A stretch of DNA of 64,000 nucleotides from Pelomonas sp. Root1237 (GTDB lineage: Bacteria > Pseudomonadota > Gammaproteobacteria > Burkholderiales > Burkholderiaceae_C), in assembly GCF_001425055.1 (NCBI RefSeq), contig NZ_LMDK01000004.1, positions 63,573-127,572 on the forward strand, read 5' to 3'. The notes below the pieces were generated by a model, which saw only the letters and a list, made by a program, of their open reading frames with translations, did no database searches and had not been told where the DNA came from. The position numbers and the translations under genes are program-made. Positions 35,360-46,417 of the stretch are shown in pieces. Every line of letters starts with the position of its first letter. Within the stretch, counting starts at the first letter, position 1.

Positions 35360-36432
35360 GCCTCGACCAAGCCCTTGCCCAGATCCGGCCCGACGTGCGA
35401 GCGGCACAGGCTTACGTCGTCCAGCCGAGCACCGGCTTCGTCAAGCTGGACATCATGGAGAACCCCTACCGCCTGCCGACCGAACTGCAGTTGGCGTTGG
35501 GCGAGCGCCTCGGCGCCGTTGCCATCAACCGCTACCCGGCCGAGCGCACCGCCGACCTGGCCGCGGCGCTGAAGGTCCATGCCGGCCTGCCCGAGGCCTT
35601 CGGCATCACGCTGGGCAATGGCTCGGACGAACTCATCAGCCTGCTGACGCTGGCCGTGTCCAAGCCTGGTGCGGTCATCCTGTCGCCGCTGCCCAGCTTC
35701 GTCATGTACGAGATGTCGGCGCGGCACCAGCACCTGCGTTTTGTCGGCGTGCCGCTGCAGGCTGGAGACTTCGAGTTGGACGAGGCCGCCATGCTGGCCG
35801 CGATTGCGGAGCATCAGCCGGCACTCATCTACCTCTCCTACCCCAACAACCCGACCGGCAACCTCTGGGACGCCGCCGCCATCGAGCGCATCGTCGCCGC
35901 GGCGCCTGGCCTGGTCGTCATGGACGAGGCTTACCAACCCTTTGCATCCTCCGACAGCCTGGCGCTGATGGCCCGCCACCCGCACGTGCTGGTGATGCGC
36001 ACCATGAGCAAGTTCGGCCTGGCCGGCGTGCGGATCGGCTATCTCTGTGGTTCGGCCGAGCTGGTCGCGCAGATCGAGAAACTACGCCCGCCCTTCAACG
36101 TCAGCGTGCTTAACGCCGAGGCCGCGCTGTTCGCGCTGGAGCATGCCGAGGTCTACGCCGCCCAGGCCGCCGAGCTGCGCCAGCAGCGTGAGCGCCTCTT
36201 CAGCGCCTTGCAGGCCATGCCCGGTGTCACACCCTGGCCAAGCCAGGGCAATATGATCCTGGCCAGGGTTCAGGACGCCGCCGCGACCTTCGTGGCGCTG
36301 AGGGCCCGGGGCGTGCTGATCAAGAACGTCTCGGCCATGCACCCGCTGCTAGCGAACTGTGTGCGCATCACGGTCGGAACGCCCGACGAAAACACCCTGC
36401 TGCTCCAAGCGATTCAAGCATGTCTGAACTGA
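35356..36432 (+). CDS. hisC: Histidinol-phosphate aminotransferase
   Basis: A 358-residue PLP enzyme converting imidazole-acetol phosphate to histidinol phosphate. The N-terminal '[13 protein letters not shown]', '[12 protein letters not shown]', '[11 protein letters not shown]' (near 162-172), 'VMDEAYQPF', and the PLP lysine K219 in '[14 protein letters not shown]' are all in place. ATG 35356 overlaps the toxin stop (ATGA), so its upstream signal is the toxin gene, not hisD. It overlaps hisB by 13 bases. The distal his genes therefore appear to share a promoter with the toxin-antitoxin pair. Confidence 0.97.
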   Translation: MSLDQALAQIRPDVRAAQAYVVQPSTGFVKLDIMENPYRLPTELQLALGERLGAVAINRYPAERTADLAAALKVHAGLPEAFGITLGNGSDELISLLTLAVSKPGAVILSPLPSFVMYEMSARHQHLRFVGVPLQAGDFELDEAAMLAAIAEHQPALIYLSYPNNPTGNLWDAAAIERIVAAAPGLVVMDEAYQPFASSDSLALMARHPHVLVMRTMSKFGLAGVRIGYLCGSAELVAQIEKLRPPFNVSVLNAEAALFALEHAEVYAAQAAELRQQRERLFSALQAMPGVTPWPSQGNMILARVQDAAATFVALRARGVLIKNVSAMHPLLANCVRITVGTPDENTLLLQAIQACLN

Positions 36433-37034
36433 ACGCCTCCACAACCGCGCGCATCGCCGAAGTCACTCGCAACACCCGCGAGACGCGCATCACGGTGCGC
36501 GTCAACCTGGACGGCACGGGCCAGTCCAAGCTGCAGACCGGCATCGGCTTCTTCGACCACATGCTGGACCAGATCGCCCGCCACGGCCTGATGGACCTGG
36601 ACATCCATTGCGAGGGTGACCTGCACATCGACGGCCACCACACCGTCGAGGACGTCGGCATCACGCTGGGCCTGGCCGTCGCCAAGGCCGTGGGCGACAA
36701 GGCCGGCCTGACGCGCTACGGCCACAGCTATGTGCCGCTGGACGAGGCCCTGTCGCGGGTCGTCATCGACCTTTCCGGCCGCCCGGGCCTGCACATGGAC
36801 TGCAAGTTCACCGCTGGCAGCGTCGGCGCCTTCGACACCCAGCTGACCTTCGAGTTCTTCCAGGGCTTCGTCAACCACGCGCTGGCCACGGTCCACATCG
36901 ACAACCTGAAGGGCCACAACGCCCACCACCAGGCCGAAACCATGTTCAAGGCTTTTGGCCGCGCGTTGCGCATGGCGACGACGCCGGACCCGCGCTCCGC
37001 AGGCGTGATCCCGTCGACCAAGGGCTCGCTGTGA
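36420..37034 (+). CDS. hisB: Imidazoleglycerol-phosphate dehydratase
   Basis: A 204-residue monofunctional HisB, as in most Burkholderiales (the enteric form is fused to a phosphatase, absent here). The two metal-binding histidine clusters are '[11 protein letters not shown]' and '[19 protein letters not shown]'. It produces imidazole-acetol phosphate from imidazoleglycerol phosphate. The start lies 13 bases inside hisC, and its stop overlaps the following GTG (GTGA). The histidinol-phosphate phosphatase must be encoded elsewhere. Confidence 0.97.
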   Translation: MSELNASTTARIAEVTRNTRETRITVRVNLDGTGQSKLQTGIGFFDHMLDQIARHGLMDLDIHCEGDLHIDGHHTVEDVGITLGLAVAKAVGDKAGLTRYGHSYVPLDEALSRVVIDLSGRPGLHMDCKFTAGSVGAFDTQLTFEFFQGFVNHALATVHIDNLKGHNAHHQAETMFKAFGRALRMATTPDPRSAGVIPSTKGSL

Positions 37035-37633
37035 GCCGCGCCTTGCTCCGCAGCCTCGCGGCACTGGCGTTGAGCGGCCTGTTTGCCGTGGGGGCCATGG
37101 CGCAGGAAGGGCAGCCTTGCCCGCGGCCGGGTACCCAGGAGGACATGCCCCAGACGCTGGGCCCGGGCTTTGAGCGCATGATGACCCATGGCTTCGAAGC
37201 CACCATGCCCGGCGGCGGCTGCAGCATCCGCTACAAGCATCCGAGCGGCATGTGGGCCGACGTCTACATCTACCAGGCCCAATTGGGTCGCGTCGAGGAC
37301 GTTGCGCGAGATCCCCGGTTGCTGGAGGAGTTCAAGTCCGCGATGAGCGGCATCGTCAAAGGCTGGCAGCAGCGTTACCCCGACACCAAGGTGCGCGACG
37401 TCGTCGCGCAATATGAGAACCACGGCCAGAGCCGAACCGAGGTCTTGGTGGGCTGGGCCACGATCGACCGCCCCGAGAAGGAAGTTTTGCGCAGCTATGT
37501 GCAGCTGTGGAGTGGCGGTGGCTCCATCTGGAAGCTTCGCACCACCTTCCCCGGCGTCGACAAAGCCGTGTCCGAGCCCGCCGTGACGGCACTGGGCAAT
37601 GCGCTGGTCGACCTGTCCCGGGGGAAGCCATGA
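37031..37633 (+). CDS. Exported protein of unknown function within his operon
   Basis: A 200-residue protein with a signal peptide (hydrophobic '[17 protein letters not shown]', cleavage about residue 24). It starts with GTG 37031 overlapping the hisB stop and ends overlapping the hisH start (ATGA), so it is fully embedded in the his transcript. The mature part has two cysteines ('PCPRPG', 'GGCSIRY') and a Trp/Tyr-rich middle. I do not recognise the family. In many relatives this position is occupied by marC. A periplasmic role with no obvious link to histidine is likely. Confidence 0.78.
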   Translation: MSRALLRSLAALALSGLFAVGAMAQEGQPCPRPGTQEDMPQTLGPGFERMMTHGFEATMPGGGCSIRYKHPSGMWADVYIYQAQLGRVEDVARDPRLLEEFKSAMSGIVKGWQQRYPDTKVRDVVAQYENHGQSRTEVLVGWATIDRPEKEVLRSYVQLWSGGGSIWKLRTTFPGVDKAVSEPAVTALGNALVDLSRGKP

Positions 37634-38277
37634 CCCGCACCGTTGCCGTCGTCGACTACGGCATGGGCAACCTCCGCTCGGTGTCTCAAGCTGTCATCCA
37701 TGCCGCCGAGGGCCAGGGTTTCGAGGTGGCCATCACTTGCGACCCCGAAGTAGTGCGCGCCGCCGAGCGTGTTGTGCTGCCCGGCCAGGGTGCCATGCGC
37801 GACTGCATGCGCGAGCTGGCCGACTCGGGTGTCAAGGAAGCCGTGCTTGAAGCCGCCGCCACCAAGCCGCTGCTGGGCGTGTGCGTTGGCATGCAGATGC
37901 TGCTGGATCACAGCGAGGAGCAGGACACGCCCGGCCTGGGGCTGATCCCGGGCCGCGTGCAGCGCTTCCGCCTGGAAGGCCGGCTGCAGGAAGACGGCAG
38001 CCGCTTCAAGGTGCCGCAGATGGGCTGGAACCGCGTGCACCAACCGCGGGCGCATGCTGTTTGGGATGGCATCCCGGACGAGAGCTGGTTCTACTTCGTG
38101 CACAGTTTCTACGCGACGACTGCGTTGCCGGAACACAGCGCCGGCGAGACCGACTACGGTGCTCGCTTTACCTGCGCGGTGGCCCGGGATAATATTTTTG
38201 CGACTCAATTCCACCCCGAGAAAAGTGCCGCGCTGGGCCTCGCCCTCTACCGCAATTTCCTGCACTGGAAGCCCTGA
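37630..38277 (+). CDS. hisH: Imidazole glycerol phosphate synthase, glutaminase subunit
   Basis: A 215-residue class I glutamine amidotransferase that feeds ammonia to HisF. The nucleophile is C85 in '[11 protein letters not shown]'; the His/Glu pair is in 'QFHPEKS' near the C-terminus. '[13 protein letters not shown]' at the N-terminus is a HisH hallmark. It starts with ATG overlapping the exported-protein stop. The partner hisF lies 1.5 kb further on, after hisA and an opposite-strand gene. Confidence 0.97.
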   Translation: MTRTVAVVDYGMGNLRSVSQAVIHAAEGQGFEVAITCDPEVVRAAERVVLPGQGAMRDCMRELADSGVKEAVLEAAATKPLLGVCVGMQMLLDHSEEQDTPGLGLIPGRVQRFRLEGRLQEDGSRFKVPQMGWNRVHQPRAHAVWDGIPDESWFYFVHSFYATTALPEHSAGETDYGARFTCAVARDNIFATQFHPEKSAALGLALYRNFLHWKP

Positions 38278-38337
38278 ACGGGTCTGCACTTTCTCGTCTC
38301 CCGCCTTCCTTTCCCTCCAGCCCCTCAGCCCCCGGCC

Positions 38338-39087
38338 ATGCTGCTGATCCCTGCCATCGACCTGAAAGACGGTCGCTGTGTCCGCCTCAAGCAAGGCGAC
38401 ATGAACGACTCCACCACCTTCGGCGAAGACCCCGCTGCGATGGCGCGCCGCTGGCTCGATGCCGGCGCGCGGCGCCTGCACCTGGTGGACCTGAACGGCG
38501 CCTTCGCGGGCAAGCCGGTCAACGAGCCGGCCATCAAGGCCATCATCAAGGAGATCGGCGACGAGATCCCCATCCAGCTCGGCGGCGGCATCCGTGACCT
38601 CGACACCATCGAGCGCTACCTGGACGATGGCCTGAGCTACGTCATCATCGGCACCGCCGCGGTCAAGAACCCCGGCTTCCTGAGGGACGCCTGCACTGCC
38701 TTCGGCGGCCACATCATCGTGGGCCTGGACGCCAAGGACGGCAAGGTTGCCACCGACGGCTGGAGCAAGCTGACCGGCCACGAGGTCATCGACCTGGCGC
38801 AGAAGTTCCAGGATTACGGCGTCGAAGGCGTCATCTACACCGACATCGGCCGCGATGGCATGCTGACCGGCATCAACATCGAGGCCACCGTCAAGCTGGC
38901 CCAGGCGCTCACCATCCCGGTGATCGCCTCGGGTGGCCTTTCGGACATCGCCGACATCGAGCGCCTGTGCGCCGTCATGGGCGACGGCGTCGAGGGCGTC
39001 ATCTGCGGCCGCTCCATCTACACCGGCGCGCTGGACTTCACGGCCGCCCAGGTGCGGGCGGACGAACTCATCGCAGCGGCCGGCTGA
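38338..39087 (+). CDS. hisA: ProFAR isomerase (phosphoribosylformimino-AICAR-P isomerase)
   Basis: A 249-residue (beta-alpha)8-barrel converting ProFAR to PRFAR. The catalytic aspartates are D8 in '[16 protein letters not shown]' and the one in 'YTDIGRDGM' near 128-134. The two phosphate-binding loops are '[11 protein letters not shown]' and 'ASGGLSDI'. It lies 60 bases after hisH. Its stop sits in an 8-bp inverted repeat GCTGAGAG-C-CTCTCAGC (39083-39099) shared with the convergent CHRD gene, without a U-tract. Confidence 0.97.
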   Translation: MLLIPAIDLKDGRCVRLKQGDMNDSTTFGEDPAAMARRWLDAGARRLHLVDLNGAFAGKPVNEPAIKAIIKEIGDEIPIQLGGGIRDLDTIERYLDDGLSYVIIGTAAVKNPGFLRDACTAFGGHIIVGLDAKDGKVATDGWSKLTGHEVIDLAQKFQDYGVEGVIYTDIGRDGMLTGINIEATVKLAQALTIPVIASGGLSDIADIERLCAVMGDGVEGVICGRSIYTGALDFTAAQVRADELIAAAG

Positions 39088-39094
39088 GAGCCTC

Positions 39095-39700
39095 TCAGCG
39101 CCTGCGCCGGCGGGCCAGCAGGGCCAGCGCGCCCAGGCCGCCCAGCATCAGCGCGTAAGTCTCGGGCTCAGGTACCGGTGCAGCCACGAGGAAGGTCCTG
39201 ATCTCGCCGCCGGTGGACAGCGTGGAGTGGATGTTCAGATAGGCCTTGCCGTCGGCCAGGCCGGTCGCGAAGGCGGCAAAGGCGCTCGACACATTGCCGC
39301 CATTGGCCGTGACGAAGGCAGGGTTCCAGCTCGATGTCTGCGTCATGTCGAAGGTCATCGAATAAGTGCCCGACATGACACCCGCGCCCGAGGGAAAGGC
39401 CGGGAAGCTCGGTACCGGCGTCGCGACGCCCGCCGAGCCCCCCCCGGCCGCCGCCGTGCAGCAGTGGATATGGCTGGCCGTGACACTGCCGGTCAGATTG
39501 CTGAAGGTCACGTTCACCTTCATCGAGAAGGTGTCGTCATCGAAGATCACACTGACCGTGCCCGTGCCGAGCGATCCGGCCGCCGCGGCAGGTTCACCGA
39601 GGTTGCTCAGCGTGCCGATATAGGTCACCGGGTGAGCCGAGGCAGCGGCGGCGCCCAGGGCGAGGGTTGCGGCGAGCAGGGCGGGGGAGGTCAGTCTCAT
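39095..39700 (-). CDS. CHRD-domain protein with PEP-CTERM sorting signal
   Basis: A 201-residue exported protein (signal peptide ending 'AAASA', about residue 22) with a CHRD domain, seen as 'YIGTLSNLGEPAAAAGSLGTGTVSVIFDD' near the start and 'ASHIHC', 'AYLNIHSTLSTGGEIRTFL' at the end. The C-terminus 'VPEPETYALMLGGLGALALLARRRRR' (positions 175-201 approximately) is a PEP-CTERM/exosortase sorting signal: PEP motif, membrane helix, arginine cluster. ATG 39700 is chosen because AGGAG lies 6 bases before it. The product is probably exported and processed by an exosortase linked to exopolysaccharide. It lies antisense between hisA and hisF. Confidence 0.9.
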   Translation of the reverse strand: MRLTSPALLAATLALGAAAASAHPVTYIGTLSNLGEPAAAAGSLGTGTVSVIFDDDTFSMKVNVTFSNLTGSVTASHIHCCTAAAGGGSAGVATPVPSFPAFPSGAGVMSGTYSMTFDMTQTSSWNPAFVTANGGNVSSAFAAFATGLADGKAYLNIHSTLSTGGEIRTFLVAAPVPEPETYALMLGGLGALALLARRRRR

Positions 39701-39782
39701 CGTCATCTCCTGTTGTGGTGGTGGAACTTGCGAAGCTACGGATTGAGCGCCAGTTCGGTTCCGCCGCGAAGCCCCTAACCAT

Positions 39783-39804
39783 CGAGGGAATAATTCAGCC
39801 CTCG
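39783..39804. promoter_or_regulatory. Inverted repeat upstream of hisF
   Basis: CGAGGG and CCCTCG arms flank AATAATTCAG in the intergenic region between the CHRD gene and hisF, 17 bases before the hisF ATG. The AT-rich centre resembles a -10 region, so the pair may be an operator covering the hisF promoter. The repeat is short and could be chance. Confidence 0.3.
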
Positions 39805-39820
39805 CTTCCGTATCCCCGTC

Positions 39821-40582
39821 ATGCTTGCCAAACGCATCATTCCCTGCCTCGACGTCACCGCCGGCCGCGTGGTCAAGGGCGTCAACTTCGTCGGCCTGCG
39901 TGATGCGGGCGATCCGGTGGATATCGCCGCGCGCTACAACGAGCAGGGCGCCGACGAGCTGACCTTCCTCGACATCACCGCCACCAGCGACGGCCGCGAC
40001 CTCATCCTGCACATCATTGAGGCCGTCGCCTCGAAGGTGTTCATTCCCCTGACCGTGGGCGGCGGCGTGCGCGCGGTGGCCGACGTGCGGCGGCTGCTGA
40101 ACGCCGGCGCCGACAAGGTGTCCTTCAACTCGGCGGCGGTCGCCGACCCTGAACTGATCCGCGCCGCCAGCGACAAATACGGTGCGCAGTGCATCGTTGT
40201 CGCCATCGACGCCAAGCGCCGCGCCGACGGTTCGGGTTGGGACGTCTACACCCACGGCGGCCGCAAGAACGTCGGCCTTGACGCCGTCGATTGGGCCCGC
40301 AAGATGGCCGAGTTCGGCGCCGGTGAGATCCTGCTGACCAGCATGGATCGCGACGGCACCAAGAGCGGCTTCGACCTCGAATTGACCCGCGCCGTTTCCG
40401 ACGCCGTGCCCGTGCCCGTCATCGCCTCGGGCGGCGTGGGCTCGCTGGACGACCTCGCCGATGGCATCACGAAGGGCGGCGCCGACGCCGTTCTGGCCGC
40501 CAGCATCTTCCACTTCGGCGAGCACACCGTGGGCGAGGCCAAGGCCTTGATGGCGGCGCGCGGGATTCCGGTCCGCCAGTAG
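39821..40582 (+). CDS. hisF: Imidazole glycerol phosphate synthase, cyclase subunit
   Basis: A 253-residue (beta-alpha)8-barrel that with HisH makes imidazoleglycerol phosphate and AICAR from PRFAR. Catalytic D11 is in '[12 protein letters not shown]'; the second aspartate is in '[14 protein letters not shown]'. It has its own upstream region because the CHRD gene lies between it and hisA. The rsmD ATG follows the stop directly. hisI and hisE, which usually follow in Burkholderiales, are not present here or anywhere in the window. Confidence 0.97.
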   Translation: MLAKRIIPCLDVTAGRVVKGVNFVGLRDAGDPVDIAARYNEQGADELTFLDITATSDGRDLILHIIEAVASKVFIPLTVGGGVRAVADVRRLLNAGADKVSFNSAAVADPELIRAASDKYGAQCIVVAIDAKRRADGSGWDVYTHGGRKNVGLDAVDWARKMAEFGAGEILLTSMDRDGTKSGFDLELTRAVSDAVPVPVIASGGVGSLDDLADGITKGGADAVLAASIFHFGEHTVGEAKALMAARGIPVRQ

Positions 40583-41127
40583 ATGGGTGAAGTTCGCATC
40601 ATCGGCGGCCAGTGGAAACGCTCCAAGCTGCCCGTGCCTGACCTGCCTGGGCTGCGCCCCACGTCGGACCGCATTCGCGAAACCCTCTTCAACTGGTTGG
40701 GGCAGACGCTCGACGGTTGGCGGGTGCTTGATGCGTTTGCTGGCAGCGGGGCCTTGGGTTTCGAGGCAGCGTCACGCGGGGCGGATGCGGTGGTGATGAT
40801 CGAGCGCGAGGCGGCCTTGGTAGACGGGTTGCGGGCCAGCCAGAAGCGTCTGCAGGCCACGGCCCTCATCATCCACCGGGCCAATGCGCTGAACTGGATG
40901 CTGGCTTGCCCGGACCGCTTCGACCTCATCTTTCTTGACCCGCCGTTCGCCGACAACCTGTTCGACCGCGCGCTGGCCGCTGCCATGCAGCTGTTGGCCG
41001 AAGGCGGGCTGATCTACGTCGAATCCCCGGGCGAGATCGCTCCCCCGGCCGGATTCACCACCTGGCGCCAGGGCCGAGCCGGCGTCGTGCACTACCAATT
41101 GCTGCGTCGCGAGGACAATCCGGCCGC

Positions 41128-41131
<4 letters not shown>
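40583..41131 (+). CDS. rsmD: 16S rRNA (guanine(966)-N(2))-methyltransferase
   Basis: A 182-residue SAM-dependent methyltransferase modifying G966 of 16S rRNA. The SAM-binding loop is 'FAGSGALGFEAASRGADAVV' near 53-72, and the catalytic 'LDPPF' (N/D-P-P-F/Y type) is near 114-118. Opening 'GEVRIIGGQWKRSKL' is a family signature. Its ATG directly follows the hisF stop with no gap, and its stop overlaps coaD (ATGA), so hisF-rsmD-coaD are one transcript. Confidence 0.95.
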
Positions 41132-43007
<1,876 letters not shown>

Positions 43008-43018
43008 GCGGAAATTCG

Positions 43019-44461
43019 TCAGCCGATCAAGCCCGCAATCTTGCCCGGTTGAAAGTGCAGGTCGATGAAGTCTGCCAGCCCATCAAAGACGGCATCCAGC
43101 GACCGGCCAGCCTGGCCGAACAGGGCCTTGAGCACGGTCGGCTGCTCGAACAGGCCGTGGGCGTAGACGCCCAGCACCTGGCCGGCCTGCCAGCCCACCG
43201 CCTCGCCGGCGGCATTGCGCAGCGCCACGCGCGGCGGCGGCAGGCCAGCGTGGGGCTGGGTGCGGCCGTGGCGGATCTCATAGCCACTGGCCTGCACACC
43301 GGCCAGGGCCTGCCAGCCGCCGTCCAGCGACGTGGAGAAGCTGAACTCCGCGCTGCGCAGCAGCTTCTCGGGCTCGAAGACGGTCACCAGCGGCAGCAGG
43401 CCCAGGCCCGGCGCATTGCCGTCCAGGCCATGCGGGTCGATCAGCGCCTCGCCCAGCATCTGCAGGCCGCCGCAGATGCCGAGCACGCGGCCGCGGTGGC
43501 TGTTGATGGCTGCGTCGAGCTTTTGCGCGCGCAGCCAGGCGAGGTCGGCGGCGGTGGACTTGGAGCCGGGCAGGATGATCCAGTCCACGCCGGCCAGGTC
43601 CTTGGGCTCGCGCGCCCAGCTCAGGCGCACGCCGGGCAGTTGGCGCAGCGGCTGGAATTCGTCGAGGTTGGAGATGCGCGGGTAGGCGATGACGGCGATG
43701 CGCAGGCCGCTGCCGGTCGTCGTCTCATCGAAGACGCCGTCCTCCTCGGGCAGGCCGTGGCCCCGCCACATCGGCAGCGTCGCGATGGTGGGCACGCCGG
43801 TCAGGTGCTCGAGCTGCTCGGGCCCGGGCGACAGAAGGCCGGCGTCGCCGCGGAAGCGGTTCAGCACGAAGCCACGCACCTGGGCGCGCACGTCATCGGG
43901 CATCAGCTGGTGGGTGCCGTACAGGTGGGCGAAGGCGCCGCCGCGGTCGATGTCGGTGACGATCAGGCAGGCGGCGTTGGCGTCGCGAGCGGTGCCGAGG
44001 TTGACGTAGTCGCTGGGCGCCAGGTTGATCTCGGCCGGCGAGCCCGCGCCTTCGATGACGACGACATCGTTCTCCCGCATCAGCTCGTGCAGGGCCGCGC
44101 GGGCGCGGGGCTTCAGCAGCGCGCTGCGTTCGCGCCAGGGTATCGTGGCCATGGCCGGGTCCACTTCGCCCAGCACGACGACCTGGCTCTGCGTATCCGC
44201 CTCGGGTTTGAGCAGCACCGGATTCATGCGCACCTCGGGCACGCGGTTGGCGGCCAGGGCCTGGAAGTACTGGGCCGAGCCGATTTCGCCCATCAGGCCG
44301 TTCAAGCCGGGCACGACGCGCGCGTTGTTGCTCATGTTCTGGGCCTTGAAGGGCGCGACCTTGAGCCCCTGGCGGGCATACCAGCGGCACAGCGCGGTCG
44401 CTAGCCAGCTCTTGCCCGCGCCGCTCGTCGTGCCGAGCACCATCACTGCTTTACTGATCAT
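43019..44461 (-). CDS. cobQ: Cobyric acid synthase
   Basis: A 480-residue amidase converting adenosylcobyrinate a,c-diamide to cobyrate with four glutamine-dependent amidations. The N-terminal P-loop 'GTTSGAGKSWLATALCRW' is at about 9-26, with 'APFKAQNMSNNA'; the C-terminal triad-type glutaminase domain has nucleophile C330 in 'VLGICGGLQML' and His in 'VYAHGLF'. ATG 44461 is the family start. The 73-base gap before it carries a TCCCGC-CGA-GCGGGA hairpin and a 20-base match to the dispersed repeat. Confidence 0.96.
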   Translation of the reverse strand: MISKAVMVLGTTSGAGKSWLATALCRWYARQGLKVAPFKAQNMSNNARVVPGLNGLMGEIGSAQYFQALAANRVPEVRMNPVLLKPEADTQSQVVVLGEVDPAMATIPWRERSALLKPRARAALHELMRENDVVVIEGAGSPAEINLAPSDYVNLGTARDANAACLIVTDIDRGGAFAHLYGTHQLMPDDVRAQVRGFVLNRFRGDAGLLSPGPEQLEHLTGVPTIATLPMWRGHGLPEEDGVFDETTTGSGLRIAVIAYPRISNLDEFQPLRQLPGVRLSWAREPKDLAGVDWIILPGSKSTAADLAWLRAQKLDAAINSHRGRVLGICGGLQMLGEALIDPHGLDGNAPGLGLLPLVTVFEPEKLLRSAEFSFSTSLDGGWQALAGVQASGYEIRHGRTQPHAGLPPPRVALRNAAGEAVGWQAGQVLGVYAHGLFEQPTVLKALFGQAGRSLDAVFDGLADFIDLHFQPGKIAGLIG

Positions 44462-44534
44462 TGATGCACCCTTCGGCCTACGGCCTGTCCCGCCGAGCGG
44501 GAGCGAGTTTGCTTGGGACGGCCCGGCGCTGCAC

Positions 44535-45509
44535 TCATGAGTCTTCGCTTTCGATTTCAAGCAGGGCCTGCTGCAGCGCCTGCTGCGAGGCGGGAGGTTG
44601 GGCTGACACGCGCACCCAACCGGGCAGGCCGAAACTGGTTGCGTCGCGCACGCGGATGCTGCGTTCGCGCAGCCGGGTCGCGATGTCAGATCGCGGTGGG
44701 CGAGCCAGCCAGAAGTGGGTGCAACTGGGTCGCTGCAGCCAGTCCAGGCGAGCCAGCATCGAGCGCTGCTGTGCCGTCCATTCACGCAGCTGATTGCGGG
44801 CCTTGGCCAGCCACGCTTGCGTGTCGTCGCTGTGCCAGTGCATCAGCATGGCCACGCCCTCGGCCGACAGAACCCAGCTCGGCGCCAGCGACAACGCACG
44901 GGACCAGACCGGGTCGGCGGCTGGCGCGATGAGATAGCCCGCGCGTACGCCGGTCAGGCCCAGGGCCTTGTTGGGGCAGATGAGCTGCCAGGCTCCGGGC
45001 GGCAGGGCAGGGCTGTCGCCGTGAAGGCGCAGCGGCTCGTAGGCGCGGTCGATCACGACCAGGGCATCGAGCTGCGGCCATACCGGCACGCTGGCGCCGG
45101 TCGGGTTGCAAGGCTCGCAGATCCAGACCAGGGCCGGCGCCGTCGGTCGGATGTCGGCGGGTGCGGCATAGGGCTTCACCGGCAGGCCCAACGCCTGGGC
45201 GGCAAGGGCGTAGTCGCCAAAGCCGGGTTGCGGCACCCAGACCTCGCGGCGACCCGTCAACATCGCCGCCAGCGTCAGCCGGCGAATGCCCTCTGCGCCA
45301 CCGGCCGTGGGCAGGACCAGGTCCGCGTCACCGAGATGGCGGCGCAGCGTGCGGTAGTTCGGGTCGGGGTAGGCCTGACGGTCGGCGGCTTGCACGGCGT
45401 TCATCAGCGTCGGCGGCGGGCCCAGCGGGCTGGCATTGGTCGAGAAGTCGTGTGCTGCTGGCGGACCCTCATCCGGTCCCCCATGCTCGGGCAGCATAGG
45501 CGCGTTCAT
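44535..45509 (-). CDS. cobC: Threonine-phosphate decarboxylase/aminotransferase-fold, cobalamin synthesis
   Basis: A 324-residue PLP enzyme of the CobC (Pseudomonas)/CobD (Salmonella) family that makes aminopropanol phosphate from threonine phosphate. 'FSTNASPLGPP' and 'YPDPNYRTLRRHL' at the start, 'CNPTG', and the PLP lysine in 'LICPNKALGLTGVRAGYL' are typical. Its ATG overlaps the cbiB stop (ATGA). CobC here follows the Pseudomonas denitrificans naming and is not the CobC phosphatase. Confidence 0.9.
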   Translation of the reverse strand: MNAPMLPEHGGPDEGPPAAHDFSTNASPLGPPPTLMNAVQAADRQAYPDPNYRTLRRHLGDADLVLPTAGGAEGIRRLTLAAMLTGRREVWVPQPGFGDYALAAQALGLPVKPYAAPADIRPTAPALVWICEPCNPTGASVPVWPQLDALVVIDRAYEPLRLHGDSPALPPGAWQLICPNKALGLTGVRAGYLIAPAADPVWSRALSLAPSWVLSAEGVAMLMHWHSDDTQAWLAKARNQLREWTAQQRSMLARLDWLQRPSCTHFWLARPPRSDIATRLRERSIRVRDATSFGLPGWVRVSAQPPASQQALQQALLEIESEDS

Positions 45510-46417
45510 GCCCTCAACGCCCAGGCGAGCGCGGCAAGCAGCACGGCACCGGCAAAGACGGCCTGCTGGGCGACGGCGCGGGCAGCGTGCACATCGCCGG
45601 CCTGCACGGGGCTCCCTTCGGCATTCAATGCATAGACGCCGGGCTTGGACAGCCGCCGGCCCAGCCGCAGTGCCATCGCGGCCATGGGCCAGCCGCTGTT
45701 GGGGGAGGGCGTGCGCCGGGCTTCGCGCGGCAGCCGGGCGAAGGAGGGCGGCATCAGTACCAGCGCCGTCAGCCGGGCCGGCAGCCATGACAGCAGGTCG
45801 TCCGCCCGCGCCGCCCATTTGCCGCACCACTCGCGCGCGTCGCGGTAGCCCCACATCGCATCGGCCGTGTTCGCAAAGCGGTAGATCGCGGCCCCGGGCA
45901 GGCCGAGGATGGCGAACCAGAACAGTGGCGCGATGACCGAGTCGTTGAGGTTTTCGGCCAGCGTCTCGATGGTGGCTTCGCGCACCTCGGTCTCGGTCAG
46001 CGCCGACGTGTCGCGGCTGACCAGGCGCGACAGCCGCGCGCGTCCAGCTTCCAGCGATTCATTCAATGCAGCTTCCACGGCCAGCGCCTCCTCGGCCAGC
46101 ATGCGCCAAGCCAGCAGTGGCTTGAGCAGCAGGCCGACAGCCAAGGCGGCGCCGACGAGGCGCAGCGGTGAATGCCAAGGCTGCAGCAGGAGCAGCACCC
46201 AGCCCTCCAGCCACAGCGCGATGAAAGCGACGATCGCGGCGCCGACGAGCCAGGCCAGCGCGCCGGCGATGAAGCCGACGGCTGGCGGTAGCTTCGTCAG
46301 CTTGAACAGGCCAAGATAGCGCCCCATGCCGACGACGGGATGGGCCCAGCTCGGCGGCTCGCCCAGGCGATCCACCAGCAGGGCCACCATCATGGCCAGC
46401 GGCAGCAGCAGGTTCAT
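45506..46417 (-). CDS. cbiB: Adenosylcobinamide-phosphate synthase
   Basis: A 303-residue membrane protein (five or so helices) that attaches aminopropanol phosphate or aminopropanol to adenosylcobyric acid. Family features include 'DRLGEPPSWAHPVVGMGR' at the N-terminus, 'ETLAENLNDSVIAPLFWF' near 150-168 and 'WCGKWAARADDLLSWLPARLTAL' near 200-222. It is called CobD in Pseudomonas. It starts inside the DUF1636 gene stop (ATGA). Confidence 0.95.
   Translation of the reverse strand: MNLLLPLAMMVALLVDRLGEPPSWAHPVVGMGRYLGLFKLTKLPPAVGFIAGALAWLVGAAIVAFIALWLEGWVLLLLQPWHSPLRLVGAALAVGLLLKPLLAWRMLAEEALAVEAALNESLEAGRARLSRLVSRDTSALTETEVREATIETLAENLNDSVIAPLFWFAILGLPGAAIYRFANTADAMWGYRDAREWCGKWAARADDLLSWLPARLTALVLMPPSFARLPREARRTPSPNSGWPMAAMALRLGRRLSKPGVYALNAEGSPVQAGDVHAARAVAQQAVFAGAVLLAALAWALRA

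Noticed and set aside
39083..39099. 8-bp inverted repeat between hisA and the CHRD gene as terminator
   Set aside because: There is no loop to speak of and no T-run; it overlaps both stop codons and may be chance.
44535..45509. cobC symbol as the alpha-ribazole phosphatase
   Set aside because: The protein is a PLP aminotransferase-fold enzyme, so the Pseudomonas CobC meaning (threonine-phosphate decarboxylase) applies.
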